Assembly: GCF_954871325.1 (NCBI RefSeq) | Contig: NC_088776.1 | Coordinates: forward strand, 44,038,569-44,102,568 | Direction of reading: 5' to 3' | DNA: 64,000 nt | DNA from: Gordionus sp. m RMFG-2023 | Taxonomy: Eukaryota > Nematomorpha > Gordioida > Chordodea > Parachordodidae | Shown: positions 1-14,139 of the stretch, in pieces | How the letters are laid out: the number at the start of each line of letters is the position of its first letter | How positions within the stretch are numbered: the stretch's first letter is position 1 | Notes under the pieces: generated by a model | The model's input: the letters and a program-made list of their open reading frames with translations, nothing else | Databases searched by the model: none | What the model was told of the DNA's origin: nothing | Made by a program: the position numbers and the translations under genes

Positions 1-545
1 CAGTATATGGCATATACAGCCAATTGGTATTAATTCATTATTGTGCTGCCTCAATTCGTTAAATGCACTTTGATTTTTGCCAAAATTAACAGAGGCATTA
101 TCAGCGCAGAAAGCTGACAAGCAACTCATTGATAATCCTGAATCAGCTATATTTACCATAATGTGGTTAGCTATATCGTTAGATTTTTCTCTATCGGATG
201 AAAAAAATTTCAATAGTTATATAGAAATGCCCTTATTCTTGATAAAATAGCGAAGAATCAGGGGAAATGTTTTAATATTTCCCTTATTTGATGCATCTGT
301 TAAAATAGCATATGGATGTCCTTCTTTCAAATCGTCTAGAATTGACCTCTTGGATTCAGGTCCTAACACATTTGTGATAGCCTTGCTCATTTTTGTCCTA
401 CCACAAGTAAAGTTAGCACTTATTTTGGAGTCGTTAAATATTACGGGGAAAAGATTCGACCCACATTGTGATGACAAATAGCTCTGTGAATGTTGAACTA
501 CATGATAGATGTATACGATTTCCGCAAATGTAGTTGCATCTGTAT
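1..545 (-). mobile_element. hAT transposase fragment (ZMYM1/DUF4371-like), runs off left edge
   Basis: The minus strand encodes the front half of the catalytic region of a hAT transposase of the type often annotated as zinc finger MYM-type 1-like or '52 kDa repressor' like. Visible landmarks in order are CGRTKM, the first acidic block LTDASNKGN (about 295-275) and, read in the adjoining frame towards base 1, CADNASVNFGK followed by a C-x-C-H-I-L end. The continuous frame lies at 217-477; the code upstream (about 480-545) and downstream (1-216) continues the similarity, with at least one frame change near 216. The dimerisation domain would lie outside the window. No terminal repeat is visible on the 545 side, so this is a relic, not a host gene. 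Confidence 0.8.
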
Positions 546-2336
546 TATTTATTATTTTTGAGAGTATTTTTGTATTGCAATAGATGTTGATATAATTCCC
601 TGTACTGACTTATATGAATGAAATGATGATGATTTATTATTGAATAAAAATAAAACAGGATAGAAAGAAATTCACAACTAGACATGTTTTTCGAATAAAT
701 AGTTAAAAATAATTTTAAAAATATAAAAATAATCAAATACTGTCTCTCAAAATTATTATTTATATATTAAAAATATTAAAATGCTAAAAAAAAATTGTGG
801 GAGAAATTAAAAAATTGTGGGAGCTTTTTGTGGGAGATTTCTAATTGTGGGAGTTTTGTGGGAGTGAGATGTATGTGGGTAAACTAAAATATTGTGGGAG
901 ACTCCCACTGATGGGGGGAGACATGGCAACCCTGGTCTCAACTCTTGTTCAGCAATGGAAATTTGGTAATAAATAAATTTAATTAAATATGTTTTATTTT
1001 CATTTATTTTTACAAAAATTTTTGTCAATATTGAAAGAATGCTCGGATAATCTGAGCGCGGATTCTCGTCGCACAATAAAAGTTTATTTGTGGAAACAAA
1101 AATTAGTAAAATTTTGTCAACCTTCTGAAGATGATACAATAATAATCAAAACCCTAAAAGGCAGGACAAAATTTCTTTTAAAGGAAAAATTTATTATGCA
1201 GCCACTACATAAAGCTTAATAAAGTCTTAAGTTTTTAATGACGAAGAAAAGGAAAATATATATAAAACAACCTTAAAAATGCGATGATACAAAATTAGAT
1301 GATATGCTTAAGTCTTCATATTCGTCCGGCACATATAAAAAATATATTCTAAATGAAACATTTAGAGGATTCCTATATGATTCTGATGAAGCATCAACAC
1401 CCACCGATAAAAGTTGTGAGAATGGACTTAAAAGAAAAACAAATAGCAATGACAATATTTTGAGGCTTTTGGAAGCAGGAAAATTTATTTCCTTTTTTTG
1501 AGAAAATTAATAAAATTTTGTCAGCCTCAGCAAGGCTTATAGTGAAATGTTATTAGCCAATCACCTATTAGAAAGGAGAACACAATTGAAACAAAAAAAC
1601 ATGGACAATCTTCGTTTCCAAATAAATTTTTTAATTTAAATTGTAATTAATTTGTGTTATTAATATGGAATTCGAGAAATAAAAACTATGATTGAATAAA
1701 TTCAAAAAAGCGTAAAAATATAGCAATAAAGTTTTAAAAAATTTAAAAACGCCGTGAATTTTCGGGCGTGAACAAAATATTGTCTTTCGTGAGCGGGTGG
1801 GTCGGGTCAAATTTTTTTAGTAGAAACGTGAAAGGGCGTGAATTTTTTTATTACCACCGTGAGCAGGCGGGCCATATAAGCCTACCCTAAATATAAGCTT
1901 TATTTAACAAACAAACGTTCTACAAGAACGCTTTATATAGGTAATATTTAATAAAAAGTAATTTAAAATTTGGGAAATAATCAAAGATAATAAGAGATAT
2001 ATAATTTATATATTTTATTTAATATATTCTAAAATGTACCTAGTTACTTTTACAGTTACATTCCAAAATATAAAATTAGTTAAAGTTACTAGTTACATAT
2101 TTCCATTGTAACTATTTTGTTATTTTTTCTAGCAAAAATGTAACTTACAGGTAATTAGTTATTTTAACAATACTAATTTAATAATTTTGTTAAATAATAG
2201 CGAATTCCACGCCCATTTACACACTTTTAACCATACTTATTCAGATAACAGCTAAAAAATCATGTTGGGTGTCTCCTGGTTCGACTTATTACTACACAGC
2301 CCGATATTTAGCTTAGACTAAAGCCTAAAAATTAAG
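546..2336. other. Intergenic, no supported gene
   Basis: Short open frames at 989-1219 and 1304-1501 (plus) have no recognisable motif and are not supported as genes. A G-rich repeat cluster (795-900) and a GC-richer patch of GGGCGTGA-type words at 1750-1870, probably transposon debris, are the only structure seen. Confidence 0.6.
795..900 (+). repeat. Cluster of six TTGTGGGAG words
   Basis: The 9-mer TTGTGGGAG occurs exactly at 795, 815, 828, 845, 856 and 892, spaced 11-36 bp. It is followed directly by GTGGGAGACTCCCAC, a short palindrome, and ATGGCAACCC, a motif also seen near 14.2 kb. The repeated GGG runs could form a G-quadruplex; that is inference. Confidence 0.75.
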
Positions 2337-2460
2337 AGAAAGAAAACGAAAAAAATACGAAAAATAACAATGCCGCCACATACTTAAAACAAACCAAAAT
2401 ATGGTGTCCTAGTTCAAAAGATATTTAGCCTAGGCTAAGCAGAGTCGAACCAGGACACAT
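2337..2460 (+). repeat. Dispersed repeat with terminal hairpin, copy 1
   Basis: A 60-bp arm (core CGAAAAATAACAATGCC then ACTTAAAACAA) is followed by a palindrome running from GTGTCCTAGTTC at 2404 to GAACCAGGACAC near 2459, with the centre TTAGCCTAGGCTAA. A second copy with both arm and palindrome lies at 61639-61776. A related inverted word, CTCCTGGTTCGACT, lies at 2273-2286. It is a non-coding dispersed element, probably a MITE; superfamily unknown. Confidence 0.65.
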
Positions 2461-2469
2461 CCTCAGGGC

Positions 2470-4094
2470 TTAATTTTTTTTGAAAAGAATAATAAAAAAA
2501 TTTAAATATTTTCGGAATCTTTTATTAATATTATAATGAATGATAATTAAAATTTTCTCTGATATTAATTAAGAAAAAACAATTAGTGATTTTTCTACAT
2601 TTTTATTTAACCTTATAAAATGGCGTGTAATTTTTTATTAAAAATTTCAGACTGATGCAGGTTTGGGCAGAAAAATTCAATTTGAGATATGGATTCAAAG
2701 TCAAAAAATTTTTAAAAAATCATTTTAATTTAAAATACTTCTGGATATAATAAAATTTGACGATAGTGAACACCACCATTTTAGGTTCCGTTTTCTTGCT
2801 ATTATTCACTACTATATCCCATGTCTTAAAGCGGTCCTCCTCTGAATTTTATTTATTCAACTACCAACTTAATAATTTTCTCACGTAATCATAATTCAAG
2901 AACCATGGGTCCATCAGCATGGCAGTAATGCCATGTAACTCCTTAAGACACTAACTGTTCTAGACACAAAGTTTTTGCAATATTTTGGCGGCTGAATGGC
3001 TTCCCTGACAACAACTTCCTCAGTGACTGTTAATTCATCGTTTTCATGATTTGTTTTTCATTATATGTGTTACTAGCATTATAACGATGAGGTTAAATTA
3101 AAAATAATAGAGTTTAAAATGCTATTCAAAAGAAAAATCTTTATAAATTTTGTTCCATGAAGATTTTTCATAATAAAAAGAAGATTTTTCTGACAATGCT
3201 CCAATTTTGTGATCTTCAAAGATTTTTTGCTCAAAATTTTAGGCTAAAATTTTTTTTTAAACTCTAAAAATAATCTATATTAGGCAAATCATGGTCCTCA
3301 TGTTATTTTAATGATTGTTATATTATCTGAGCATATTATAAATATTAGTCATGAGACGTAGCTGCATTATAGAAACAGGGTTGAAAATCTCAAAGTCAAA
3401 ATCATGTTCAAGTACCTTAAAAATAGGGTGCTAACTATATGCAGCATTTACAGAACTAAAAATGATAATACATTTTATCAGAGATGCGTCGATACCAGTG
3501 ACCGACACCAAAAATAAAAATTATTCCCTTATTCAAATTTCTAAACAGACAAGGAAAAAGAGAAGATAGCTTTTAAATGTAAAATTCAACCCCATATATT
3601 GAATGCCGAATATATTGTCTTTAAAATCATAACCATCATTAAAACCGATACTAATAGCGTTATTAATTCTTTTCTTTTTTTTCCTATTTCTTCTTATAAC
3701 GTTTATTTATGTTTATTAAGAATACACATATAAGAAAATAAATTAACAAGCTTCATAAAAACTCAAAGGCATTTTTGTGGCTTAAATTAAAAATCTAAAA
3801 TATTTTTTGTGGAAATGAGGGCTGGGGAAAAAAATCTTATATTTTTTTTTATATTAAATTTATTTTAAAATAACTTGGTATAGGTGTCAGGTAGAAATCA
3901 ATTTGATTTAAATCAATATTTTAAATAAAATTGTATTTACTGAATTTGATTCAAATACTTAATATAATGAAAGGCAACGACTTAGATTATTCCAGAATTA
4001 AATAACTTTTATACGATTAAATACTAATGCACTGTAATCATTAATCATTACTTATGAGATAAATTTTTTTATATGTTGTTAATGTAGTGCTATC
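2470..4094. other. Intergenic, nothing supported
   Basis: AT-rich sequence with scattered short frames. A minus-strand stretch at about 2900-3060 reads for some 45 codons but matches no family I recognise. No repeats or RNA genes were seen. Confidence 0.5.
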
Positions 4095-4104
4095 TGTTTT
4101 TCTT

Positions 4105-5229
4105 GGTAAGCGAAAAATAATTCCGCGGAAAAAAAATCCCCGAAAGTAATTCCCCAGAAAAAAATCCCCTGGAAAATAATTCCCAGAAAAAAAATCCCAG
4201 GAAAAAATATCTCCTGGAAGATAATTCCCCGGGAAAAAATCCTAAGAAAATAATTACCCGGAAAAAAATTCCCATATAAAATTATTCCAAGGAAAAAATT
4301 TCCCCGGAAATAAATTCCCCATTTTTTAGATTTTAAATTAAATATAGGGGAAAATAAATCCTCGGAAAAAAATTCCCCGAATAATTTTTTTTTAAATTAT
4401 CAAAAATAACTCTGCTGCTAAAATAACGAAAATATTTCTAAAAAATTATATTCAGTATTATCTGAATTGGAAAAAAAAGTGAAAACAAATTTTTTTCCTA
4501 GAAAGAGGGAGATTATTTCCATAATCTGTTTTTCATCTAGATTTCAATAGATATTATGAAAACAGATCATTTATCCACATTATATTTACGATGAAATGGG
4601 GGGGGGGGGGGGGGGAGGGGGTATTTTAAACCCACACGCCACTAAGGTTAAAAAGATATATATAATATTAAATATGAATATTAGAACACTATTCTGTTCC
4701 ATACGTTTATATCAGTCTGAATCCTGGGCAAAAATAACAAAATGGAAATTTTTTATATTAATACAATACTATTGATTAATTGTATCTGATTATATTTTTT
4801 CAAAAAAGTATTAATCCAACAAGGGCTTATTTTAAAAATGGTTGAAGACCTTTATCCAAAGACTACTTTCAAATAATTAAACGCTACCAAAATATATATT
4901 ATTTATTCTAAAAAATATTCATATTTATTTTTATAAATATTATCAATTTTAAATATATTTAATTCATTTAAAAAAACACAGGAGTGACTATATTCTTAAA
5001 ATAGAAACTTCAAAAATTTCCAGCTCCGGAAATGATATTACAAAATCCTAGTTTGTTTAATTTTCTAAAAATAATTTTATATTTTAAAGGATCAAAAAAT
5101 AGGGGAATTATTTTCCGGGGGTAATTTTTTCCGGGAAATTATTTTCCTAGGGAAATTTTTTCCAGGGATTTTTTTTCTGGATAATTATTTTCCGGGGATT
5201 TTTCTTCCGGAGAAATATTTTCCTACATT
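4105..5229. mobile_element. Foldback element with arms made of GGGGAAAAAWTTCC-like repeats
   Basis: The left arm (about 4120-4385) is a run of degenerate 14-16 bp units of the kind GGAAAAAAATTCCCC. The right arm (about 5100-5228) has the same units in inverse orientation (TTTTCCGGGGATTTTT and variants). The interior has no coding sequence and carries an 18-G homopolymer at 4598-4615. The 10-bp word TGTTTTTCTT flanks both sides in direct orientation (4095-4104 and 5230-5239), as expected for a target-site duplication of 9-10 bp, the size used by Mutator-type and classical foldback elements. A low-complexity word weakens that point. A 61-codon frame in the left arm is a by-product of the repeats. 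Confidence 0.65.
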
Positions 5230-5239
5230 TGTTTTTCTT

Positions 5240-5989
5240 TACAATAATAAAAAATTAATTTGTTAAATTAAAAAATTATTTTAATAATAATATTAACAAT
5301 CACAGCATTATTCGTGTTCTAGGCATTGATATTGAATTTAATTGTTTAGAAGAAATTTTTCCTATACGATTTCTAAGTGTGGAATACACTCCAAATGAGA
5401 AAATACTATCTCTACTGAAGCTGTTGATTTTGCTATGATTCTATCCTGAATTAAATAGTTCTACTAACCATCATTCATATAATTTTATTAAATGGGTCAG
5501 ATGTAGCTTGGAATTTTACCTTGATAGATAAGAAACTAGTGTTAAGATATAAAATTAGCCACGTTTCATTGCCATTTCGGTTTCATTGTATGCTAAATTT
5601 GAATTTCGGGGTTAGAAGATAAGGTAAGAAATGTTTCGTTCAAAGTATTATAATAATGTTGATTTTCAGCATTGTGGATTGCAAAAACAAATTTATAATA
5701 ATTATATAATAAATTTATTTAGTCATAATCAAATTTTTTTTTAATTTAGTTTAGTCAAATAACAAAACAATTTTTAAAATGATCAGAATGCTTATTTGAT
5801 TTATGTAATATTTTGTTATAAATAATTAATTCTCAGAAAATGGGTTTAAAACATTTAACTAACTAATAGAAATAGGGGGGGGGGGAGTAATTCTAACAAT
5901 GTTTTGATTTTTGGGACATATGAATCGAATGATACAAAACTAATAATCAAGATATTTTAAATTAAGGGTATTAGAGAAAATGATTATTA
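5240..5989. other. Intergenic, nothing supported
   Basis: AT-rich with an 11-G run at 5875-5885. No coding or terminal-repeat structure recognised. Confidence 0.5.
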
Positions 5990-7421
5990 CCTTAGCACAT
6001 ACACATACGCAGGAATTTAGTCTGGGGGGGGGGGGGGGGTAATAAAATTTTTTAAGAAATATTATTGTTTTTTAAAAATATCAAGCACAAATTTATTAGG
6101 ACTAATAACTATTTCTAATACACAATTTTAAATTAATGTAAATTATAAAAAAATTATATGTAAACAATCACTTAAATGACCCAAAATAGAAATTTGAATT
6201 TTTTGAGCTTTAAAATTTATATATATAAAGTATAAAAAATTTAAATGTTAGAAATATAAATTAATACACAAAAGGAATAATTGTATTTTGTATGTTATAT
6301 ATTTACAATGTAAAATCCAATCTTCATTGGGATTGAGCTAATTTTTCAATTATCTCATCCTTGCTTGTTGTCAAATGCCTATGGATATTCAAAAGATCCA
6401 AACCTTTAAATCTACTTTCAAAAGTTGTACTTCTTGGTATGTTTTTCAGAGACCTGGGGCTCTGTTATTCTTCTTAAAAAAGAGAATGTTCTCTCATTAG
6501 TTTACTATTGGGAAGAGTTGCTAATATATATAAACCCTTTTAATACATTGGGAATATAATCTAAAATGTGTTTGAAATAATGCAGAGCATCCATAGCATT
6601 TTTTGGGACTGTATCAACCATAGTTAATCTTATAAACATAGTTATTCAGCTAATAAGGCATCATAAGATACTTTAACATCTTCATGATAAAAATCTAACA
6701 AATATTTTTTTTCTATCACCATCTGAAAAAGGTTGGGAAGGCTTTTATGGAAATAATATTTGCAGATTGGTAAGTGCTGCATAATGAATTAAAAACGAAT
6801 TCATTTATTTGGTTTATAAATGTATTTGTATCTAAGATATACTCTTTTACTGATCCTATATTAATGTTTTAACTATGAGCTTGCCTGGCTGCAAGTCGAG
6901 TGAGACAAATATTAAACATGTATAGCTCTGCTTTTATCTTAACAATAACATATAAAACATGAAATTCTTCATAAACATTAGCCCTAATTTCCTTGAATTC
7001 TAATAAAATGCTCTCCGCTATTCTCATCTTCTTAATCAAGTCATCATGTTTTTGAAAAGTAATACATAAAATAGTTGTACATTCTAATGGAATAAGCATT
7101 GAATCCAATAATTTTCTTGCTTCTAAGGAAAAATTTCTTTCAGGCCATTGTGATATGTCAGTAAAAGCAAATAATGGGCTCTTCTAACTCCATAAAAGCT
7201 GTTACTGCATGGCGGAGACTCTATCTCGTAGGACAAGGTTGCAATTTCATTCTCCCTGTTGGACAATTTCAGAATAATTATTATTTGACTAGAAATTTAA
7301 AAATGGTAGATAAATATTACGCCACTAAAAATTTGAAAATAATAAGATAATATTACGCCGGAGAACTTTAAATCGAAATTAATTGATAAACTTAGTGATG
7401 AATGTGATAATAAATGTAATT

Positions 7422-7535
7422 AAATATATATTTGATATGAGATAGGAATAAATATTAACAAATATATATTTGATATGAGATAGGAATAAATATTAACAAA
7501 TATATATTTGATATGAGATAGGAATAAATATTAAC
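7422..7535. repeat. Three exact 38-bp tandem copies
   Basis: The unit beginning AAATATATATTTGATATGAG repeats at 7422-7459, 7460-7497 and 7498-7535 without visible mismatch, inside the hAT element at 5998-7844. Uniform copies point to recent expansion. Confidence 0.9.
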
Positions 7536-7552
7536 AAATATAAATTAATATG

Positions 7553-7742
7553 TACTGTGTAAATTTAATTCAAAACATTTCCATATTTATTAATTTATTT
7601 GAAAATAAAATTATTTGACTTGTAAAAAGTTGTTAAAATAACATATTTATATATTCTTATCAATTTTCACAAGTTAAAATTTTTATTTACAAACGAATTA
7701 AAAAATATGGAAATGTTTAAATTAAATCTGCACAACACTCTA
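7553..7742. mobile_element. Palindromic MITE nested in hAT
   Basis: The left half (AATTCAAAACATTTCCATAT at 7567-7586) and right half (reverse complement TTTAAACATTTCCATATTTT) form a long inverted repeat. The outer words are TACTGTGTAAATTT and, inverted, AGAGTGTTGTGCAGATTT. The same right end, AAATCTGCACAACACT, recurs at 60676-60692 in a second, shorter copy. Non-coding; hAT-type by its GTGTTG end, but no target duplication was found. Confidence 0.55.
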
Positions 7743-8058
7743 AACAAAGATATTTTTGAAAAATATATCCGGCATCTGCATTTTTTCGCTTTTGGGGGGA
7801 GGGGATTTGTTCCCCTGCCCCCCCCCCTGCTGCGCACGCCAATGCCTTAGCATTTTAAATTGGGCTAATATATCAGGACACACAAATGGGAAATAACAGC
7901 AGCTAAAATAATAAAACCACCATTATTTTTTTAGTAAAAAAAATATTTTAATTTGGCTCAAAAGTTTTATTTAGGACATTATGGTATTCATTTTAGAAAA
8001 TAAATGATTCTCTTTTCGATTCACTGAAGGTAAATTTTTTTTTAAACAGTATGCAGAT

Positions 8059-8390
8059 TAGAGGTATACAAATAGTAAAATTTTCAGACCCGGCCCAATC
8101 AAATTTGTACCAGGCCCGTTTTCAATTTTTTAGTAAGGTAGCCTGGCCGGTTTTTTAAAATACAAGGTCTAACCCGAAATATATGTAGTTGAACATTAAA
8201 TAAACAACTATTTATGATAAATAAACAACTATTTATGATATGGGGGGGGGGGGGTTAAATTAACAACCCCACACTTTATGAAATATAACTTCTATCAAAT
8301 ATCACAATTCATTAATAATCCATACCAATAATTTTTTTGCCGTCTTGACCCAAATAAATTTTTCCCCAACCTGGGCATTGCAGACCTCTA
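8059..8390. mobile_element. hAT-type MITE, TAGAGRTCTGCA family with GC-rich arms
   Basis: It begins TAGAGGTATACAAATAG and ends GCATTGCAGACCTCTA. Flanking octamers are ATGCAGAT and ATGCACAT (one mismatch), fitting an 8-bp target duplication. The arms contain the GACCCGGCCC and GGCCTGG words typical of the family, although the host sequence is strongly AT-rich. Related copies lie at 12567, 22007, 31451 and 32401. Confidence 0.65.
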
Positions 8391-8871
8391 ATGCACATAG
8401 TATCTAATTTTTAATTGACAGTCGGCTTTTTATTTCAAAAAATATTAAATTAGCGAATGACTTATCAATAAAAAAAATTTCATTTTCTGGCCGGGTCTCC
8501 TGAAACATTAACTTTTTGCTTAAAAGATAAGGTTTAAAAAAATTTATGATGCATGACATTTTTCAATTTAAATCTATACTTCTCTGATTGAAATATAAGT
8601 TTTTAATTTACATCGATTTAAATAAAAAAACCCAAAAGAATCGATCTTTTAAAAAATTTTTCAAAAAAACTCACAAATTTTGCCAACCCTAGTTTCAAGT
8701 ATCGGTGGTATCAGTATCAGCAAAAGAATTGGTATCATTGCATCTCTGCATTTTACTTTATTTTCTTGTAATTTATTTTTAAAAACTTATTATAAATTTT
8801 ATCATAATCATTTTATATTTAAACGAAATTTATTAACTGATAAATTTTATACCAAATAAAATATATTTTGG

Positions 8872-8985
8872 TAGTGTTGCTAAACGGCTCTCCACTATTT
8901 TTTGAAAACGGCCAACCCAATATTTTAGCCAAAAAATTATTACGTAAGGCTGGTATTCAATTTTGTTCCATTGTTGAAAATAGAA
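8872..8985 (+). mobile_element. Left half of a TAGTGTTG-family hAT MITE
   Basis: TAGTGTTGCTAAACGGCTC followed by AACGGCCAACCCAATATTTT matches the left arm of the complete copy at 13388-13610. The right arm is absent, so the copy is truncated. Confidence 0.65.
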
Positions 8986-9033
8986 CTATTTAATTAAAAA
9001 GTAAAAGAACTCTTCTGAAAAATGGATATGGAT

Positions 9034-10778
9034 CAGTGGCGTATCCAGGATTTTCTTATGGGGGGGGGGGGGGGGAAGAACTTTTGGGGGGCTTCGCCCC
9101 AAACCTCCTTTACCTGGCCAGTTTTTCCGCGGCCTTCGGCCGGGTCCTATGTTTTAGCTAATCTATTAAATTATTCATAATTTAATAATAATTATATTTC
9201 TATTTTTAACTATTATTTACTAATTCGTGCTTATGAATATTACAAGCCTATTTTTTATTATTTTAAGTTAGGTATATTATATTCAATAAAGTTTTTTTAA
9301 ATGTAAAGTTGAAATAAAGTTTAATGTCATTTTTTTTTATAAAATTTGCTTTAAAAACTAGCCTCAGCTTAAATTCTCATACAATATAAGTAGAATATAA
9401 TTTTTTTATTGAAAATACTAATAGTAGTGTGTATAAATATTGACTAGAAAATAATTTAAAAAACAAGTTTTTTTTAACATCTTATCAAATACAATATTAT
9501 ACAAAAATTTTTATTAAATACCATAATTATAATGTGATTTTTAATTTTCGTGGGAATGTTGCCAATTCATCAAGAATTTCGTTTGTCGTTAGAACCAAAT
9601 CTCTGTAGATATTTAACAGAGCTAACCCATTTAGCCGAGATTCGGAAGTAGTACTTCGTAAATATGTTTTCAACCTTCTCAAGTTGGAAAAAGTCCTTTC
9701 ATTCGTACTTGTTGTAATAGGCAAACATGCAAGAATATAAAACAACTTCAAAATATTAGGAAATTGAGCCAAGGTTTCTTTACACCGATTGAGCGCATCA
9801 ATAGCATGCTCAGGTAAAATAGCTAAACGTTGTAAATATTTAGACCACAATTCGAATTCACTGATTAAATTTATTTCAGTATCAATATCATAGGAATAAA
9901 ATTTTGCTAAATAGAAAACGAAGAAGGATCTTTGGGTAATAAAACTTGAAGATTGTAAAAGACTTGTTTTTTATCTAAAAACCGTACTTTTATTTGCGAT
10001 AAAAAAGTATCTAAGAATGGGATGAAAATGGATATTTTATAATATTCTTCAGTTGAGCCAATATTTATTTTACATCTCAATAATTGCCTAGGTGCTAGAC
10101 GAGGTTTAATTAGTATTATATCATAAAATTTAGCCTTCGATTCAACGTCTAGATAAATATTATGAAAATATTCATCTACATTCAATCTTATTGTATCTAC
10201 CTGTTCATATATATTTTCCACCAAATCAATAACCTGAACCAAATCTAAATTTGGTTTTTGTAAATTTCTACAAAGTAGTGAGCTATAGGAAAATAATTTA
10301 TTGATGCTAGCAGCAATAATAAACTCTGATTGGCCTTATTTAACTTTTGTATTTCTATTTCTTCTGTTCTACAAAATGGAAGTAAAAATGACAAATATTT
10401 AAAAAATTATAGATATTTATTAATAATTAAAATACTTATTAATTCTAACTCACTAATAATTTTGAATTTAATAAAATAATTATATATAATAATAAAATAA
10501 TAAAAATTACCGTTTGATTTCAAGCTCTTTGACTAAAAATTTTTCCATTTTATTAATATTTTTGAATAATGTTAATGTACTCACAAGGAAAGAAAATTTT
10601 AATAAAAAATTTATTTATAAAAAATAAATTTTATGTTGGAAAATTGATATTCAAATATTTGTAAAATTTTGATTGGGAGGGGGAGTGGGGGGGGGGGGGT
10701 AAAATTTTTATTAGCTTAATATGATATTTATGAAAACAGTCAAATTTGCGATGGGGGCCCCCATTGGTTACGCGCCTG
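9034..10778 (-). mobile_element. hAT element with 8-bp target duplication ATATGGAT
   Basis: ATATGGAT is duplicated perfectly at 9026-9033 and 10779-10786. Ends are CAGTGGCGTATCCAGG and, inverted, CAGGCGCGTAACCA. A 16-G tract (9060-9075) and a 13-G tract (10687-10699) lie inside the ends. Two short GC-rich hairpins, GGGCTTCGCCCC (about 9090) and CGGCCTTCGGCCGG (about 9130), follow the left end; both recur at the related end near 20.0-20.1 kb. It encodes only the back part of a transposase on the minus strand, so it is an internally deleted, non-autonomous copy. Confidence 0.92.
9527..10242 (-). pseudogene. C-terminal hAT transposase remnant in two frames
   Basis: 9907-10242 encodes a region containing KPRLAPRQLLRCK and IFIPFLDTFLSQI, as in ZMYM1-like hAT transposases just before the dimerisation domain. 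9527-9850 encodes that domain: ACLPITTSTNERTFSNLRRL then LNGLALLNIYRD. The two open frames are separated by about 55 bp and differ in frame, so the gene is broken. No DNA-binding domain or first catalytic acids are present in the element. Confidence 0.85.
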
Positions 10779-10786
10779 ATATGGAT

Positions 10787-11362
10787 TATTATAATAATTA
10801 TATGACGGTATACTAAATGGGTAATTAGTATTGGGAAGCAAAAGTACTTATTTATTATTTACGCATGCACTGAAGAACGCTTTTTACATTTTCCCTGGAG
10901 ACCGTAATTTTTGAATTTTTTTTAATCAAAAGTTCACGTAAAATTCTGAAATTGATAAGCGAGGAATAGATATTAGCTTAAAGCCTATTTAAGACAAAAT
11001 TAGATTTTAAAATTTTAAATTTTAATCAAAAAATGATTAAAGTTGAAAATAAATAACAAGCTGCAGAAGGAAATATATTGAGGCTAACATAGTTTACATT
11101 TAATTTCTTTATTTAGCGGCTTAGATATATTATCTTAAGTTCGTAATTCAAGAATGTGATAGTGGATAATATTACCTAAAAATTCATTATTCCTTCTTCC
11201 TTTCCCAGAAAAATAATAGTCAAGCATCCAATTCGAATTTATTGAGATCCAGTGTAAATCCCCCCCTCCCCATCCACATTATAAGATTTAGAGTAATAAA
11301 AGTTTTTCAATACAATTTTAAAAAAATAAACAAGTATGATGATTTATAAACAGCCATATTAC
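10787..11362. other. Probable DAPK intron or 3' flank; no coding seen
   Basis: Between the hAT insertion and the last readable DAPK exon there is only AT-rich sequence. A stretch around 10955-11000 (TAGATATTAGCTTAAAGCC) resembles one near 21040, so it may be a dispersed repeat. The next DAPK exon, which should encode the end of the kinase domain, was not found. Confidence 0.4.
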
Positions 11363-14137
<2,775 letters not shown>

Positions 14138-14139
14138 TT

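Larger units (their letters stand above)
5998..7844 (-). mobile_element. hAT element with 8-bp target duplication CCTTAGCA
   Basis: CCTTAGCA is duplicated exactly at 5990-5997 and 7845-7852. The element starts CATACACATACGCAG and ends, in reverse complement, CATTGGCGTGCGCAG, so the terminal repeats are short and imperfect. A 16-G run (6024-6039) and a 10-C run (7818-7827) sit just inside the two ends. The minus strand carries transposase remnants: 6869-7108 (ending LTRLAARQAHS) matches the mid-region of the copy at 9034-10778, and 6330-6540 holds a broken dimerisation domain with TNERTFS and NIHRHLTT. The N-terminal half is missing, and the space is taken by a 38-bp tandem repeat and a palindromic insertion. 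Confidence 0.85.

Noticed and set aside
2900-3060. Minus-strand coding-like stretch with NDELTVTEEVVVREAIQP
   Set aside because: Open for only about 45 codons, without splice context or a named homologue.
4090-4275. 61-codon minus-strand frame rich in GFFF and ELLS
   Set aside because: Produced by the foldback arm repeats; repetitive, with no protein character.
7422-7535. Direct repeats considered as a CRISPR array
   Set aside because: The repeats are contiguous with no spacers, inside a eukaryotic transposon.
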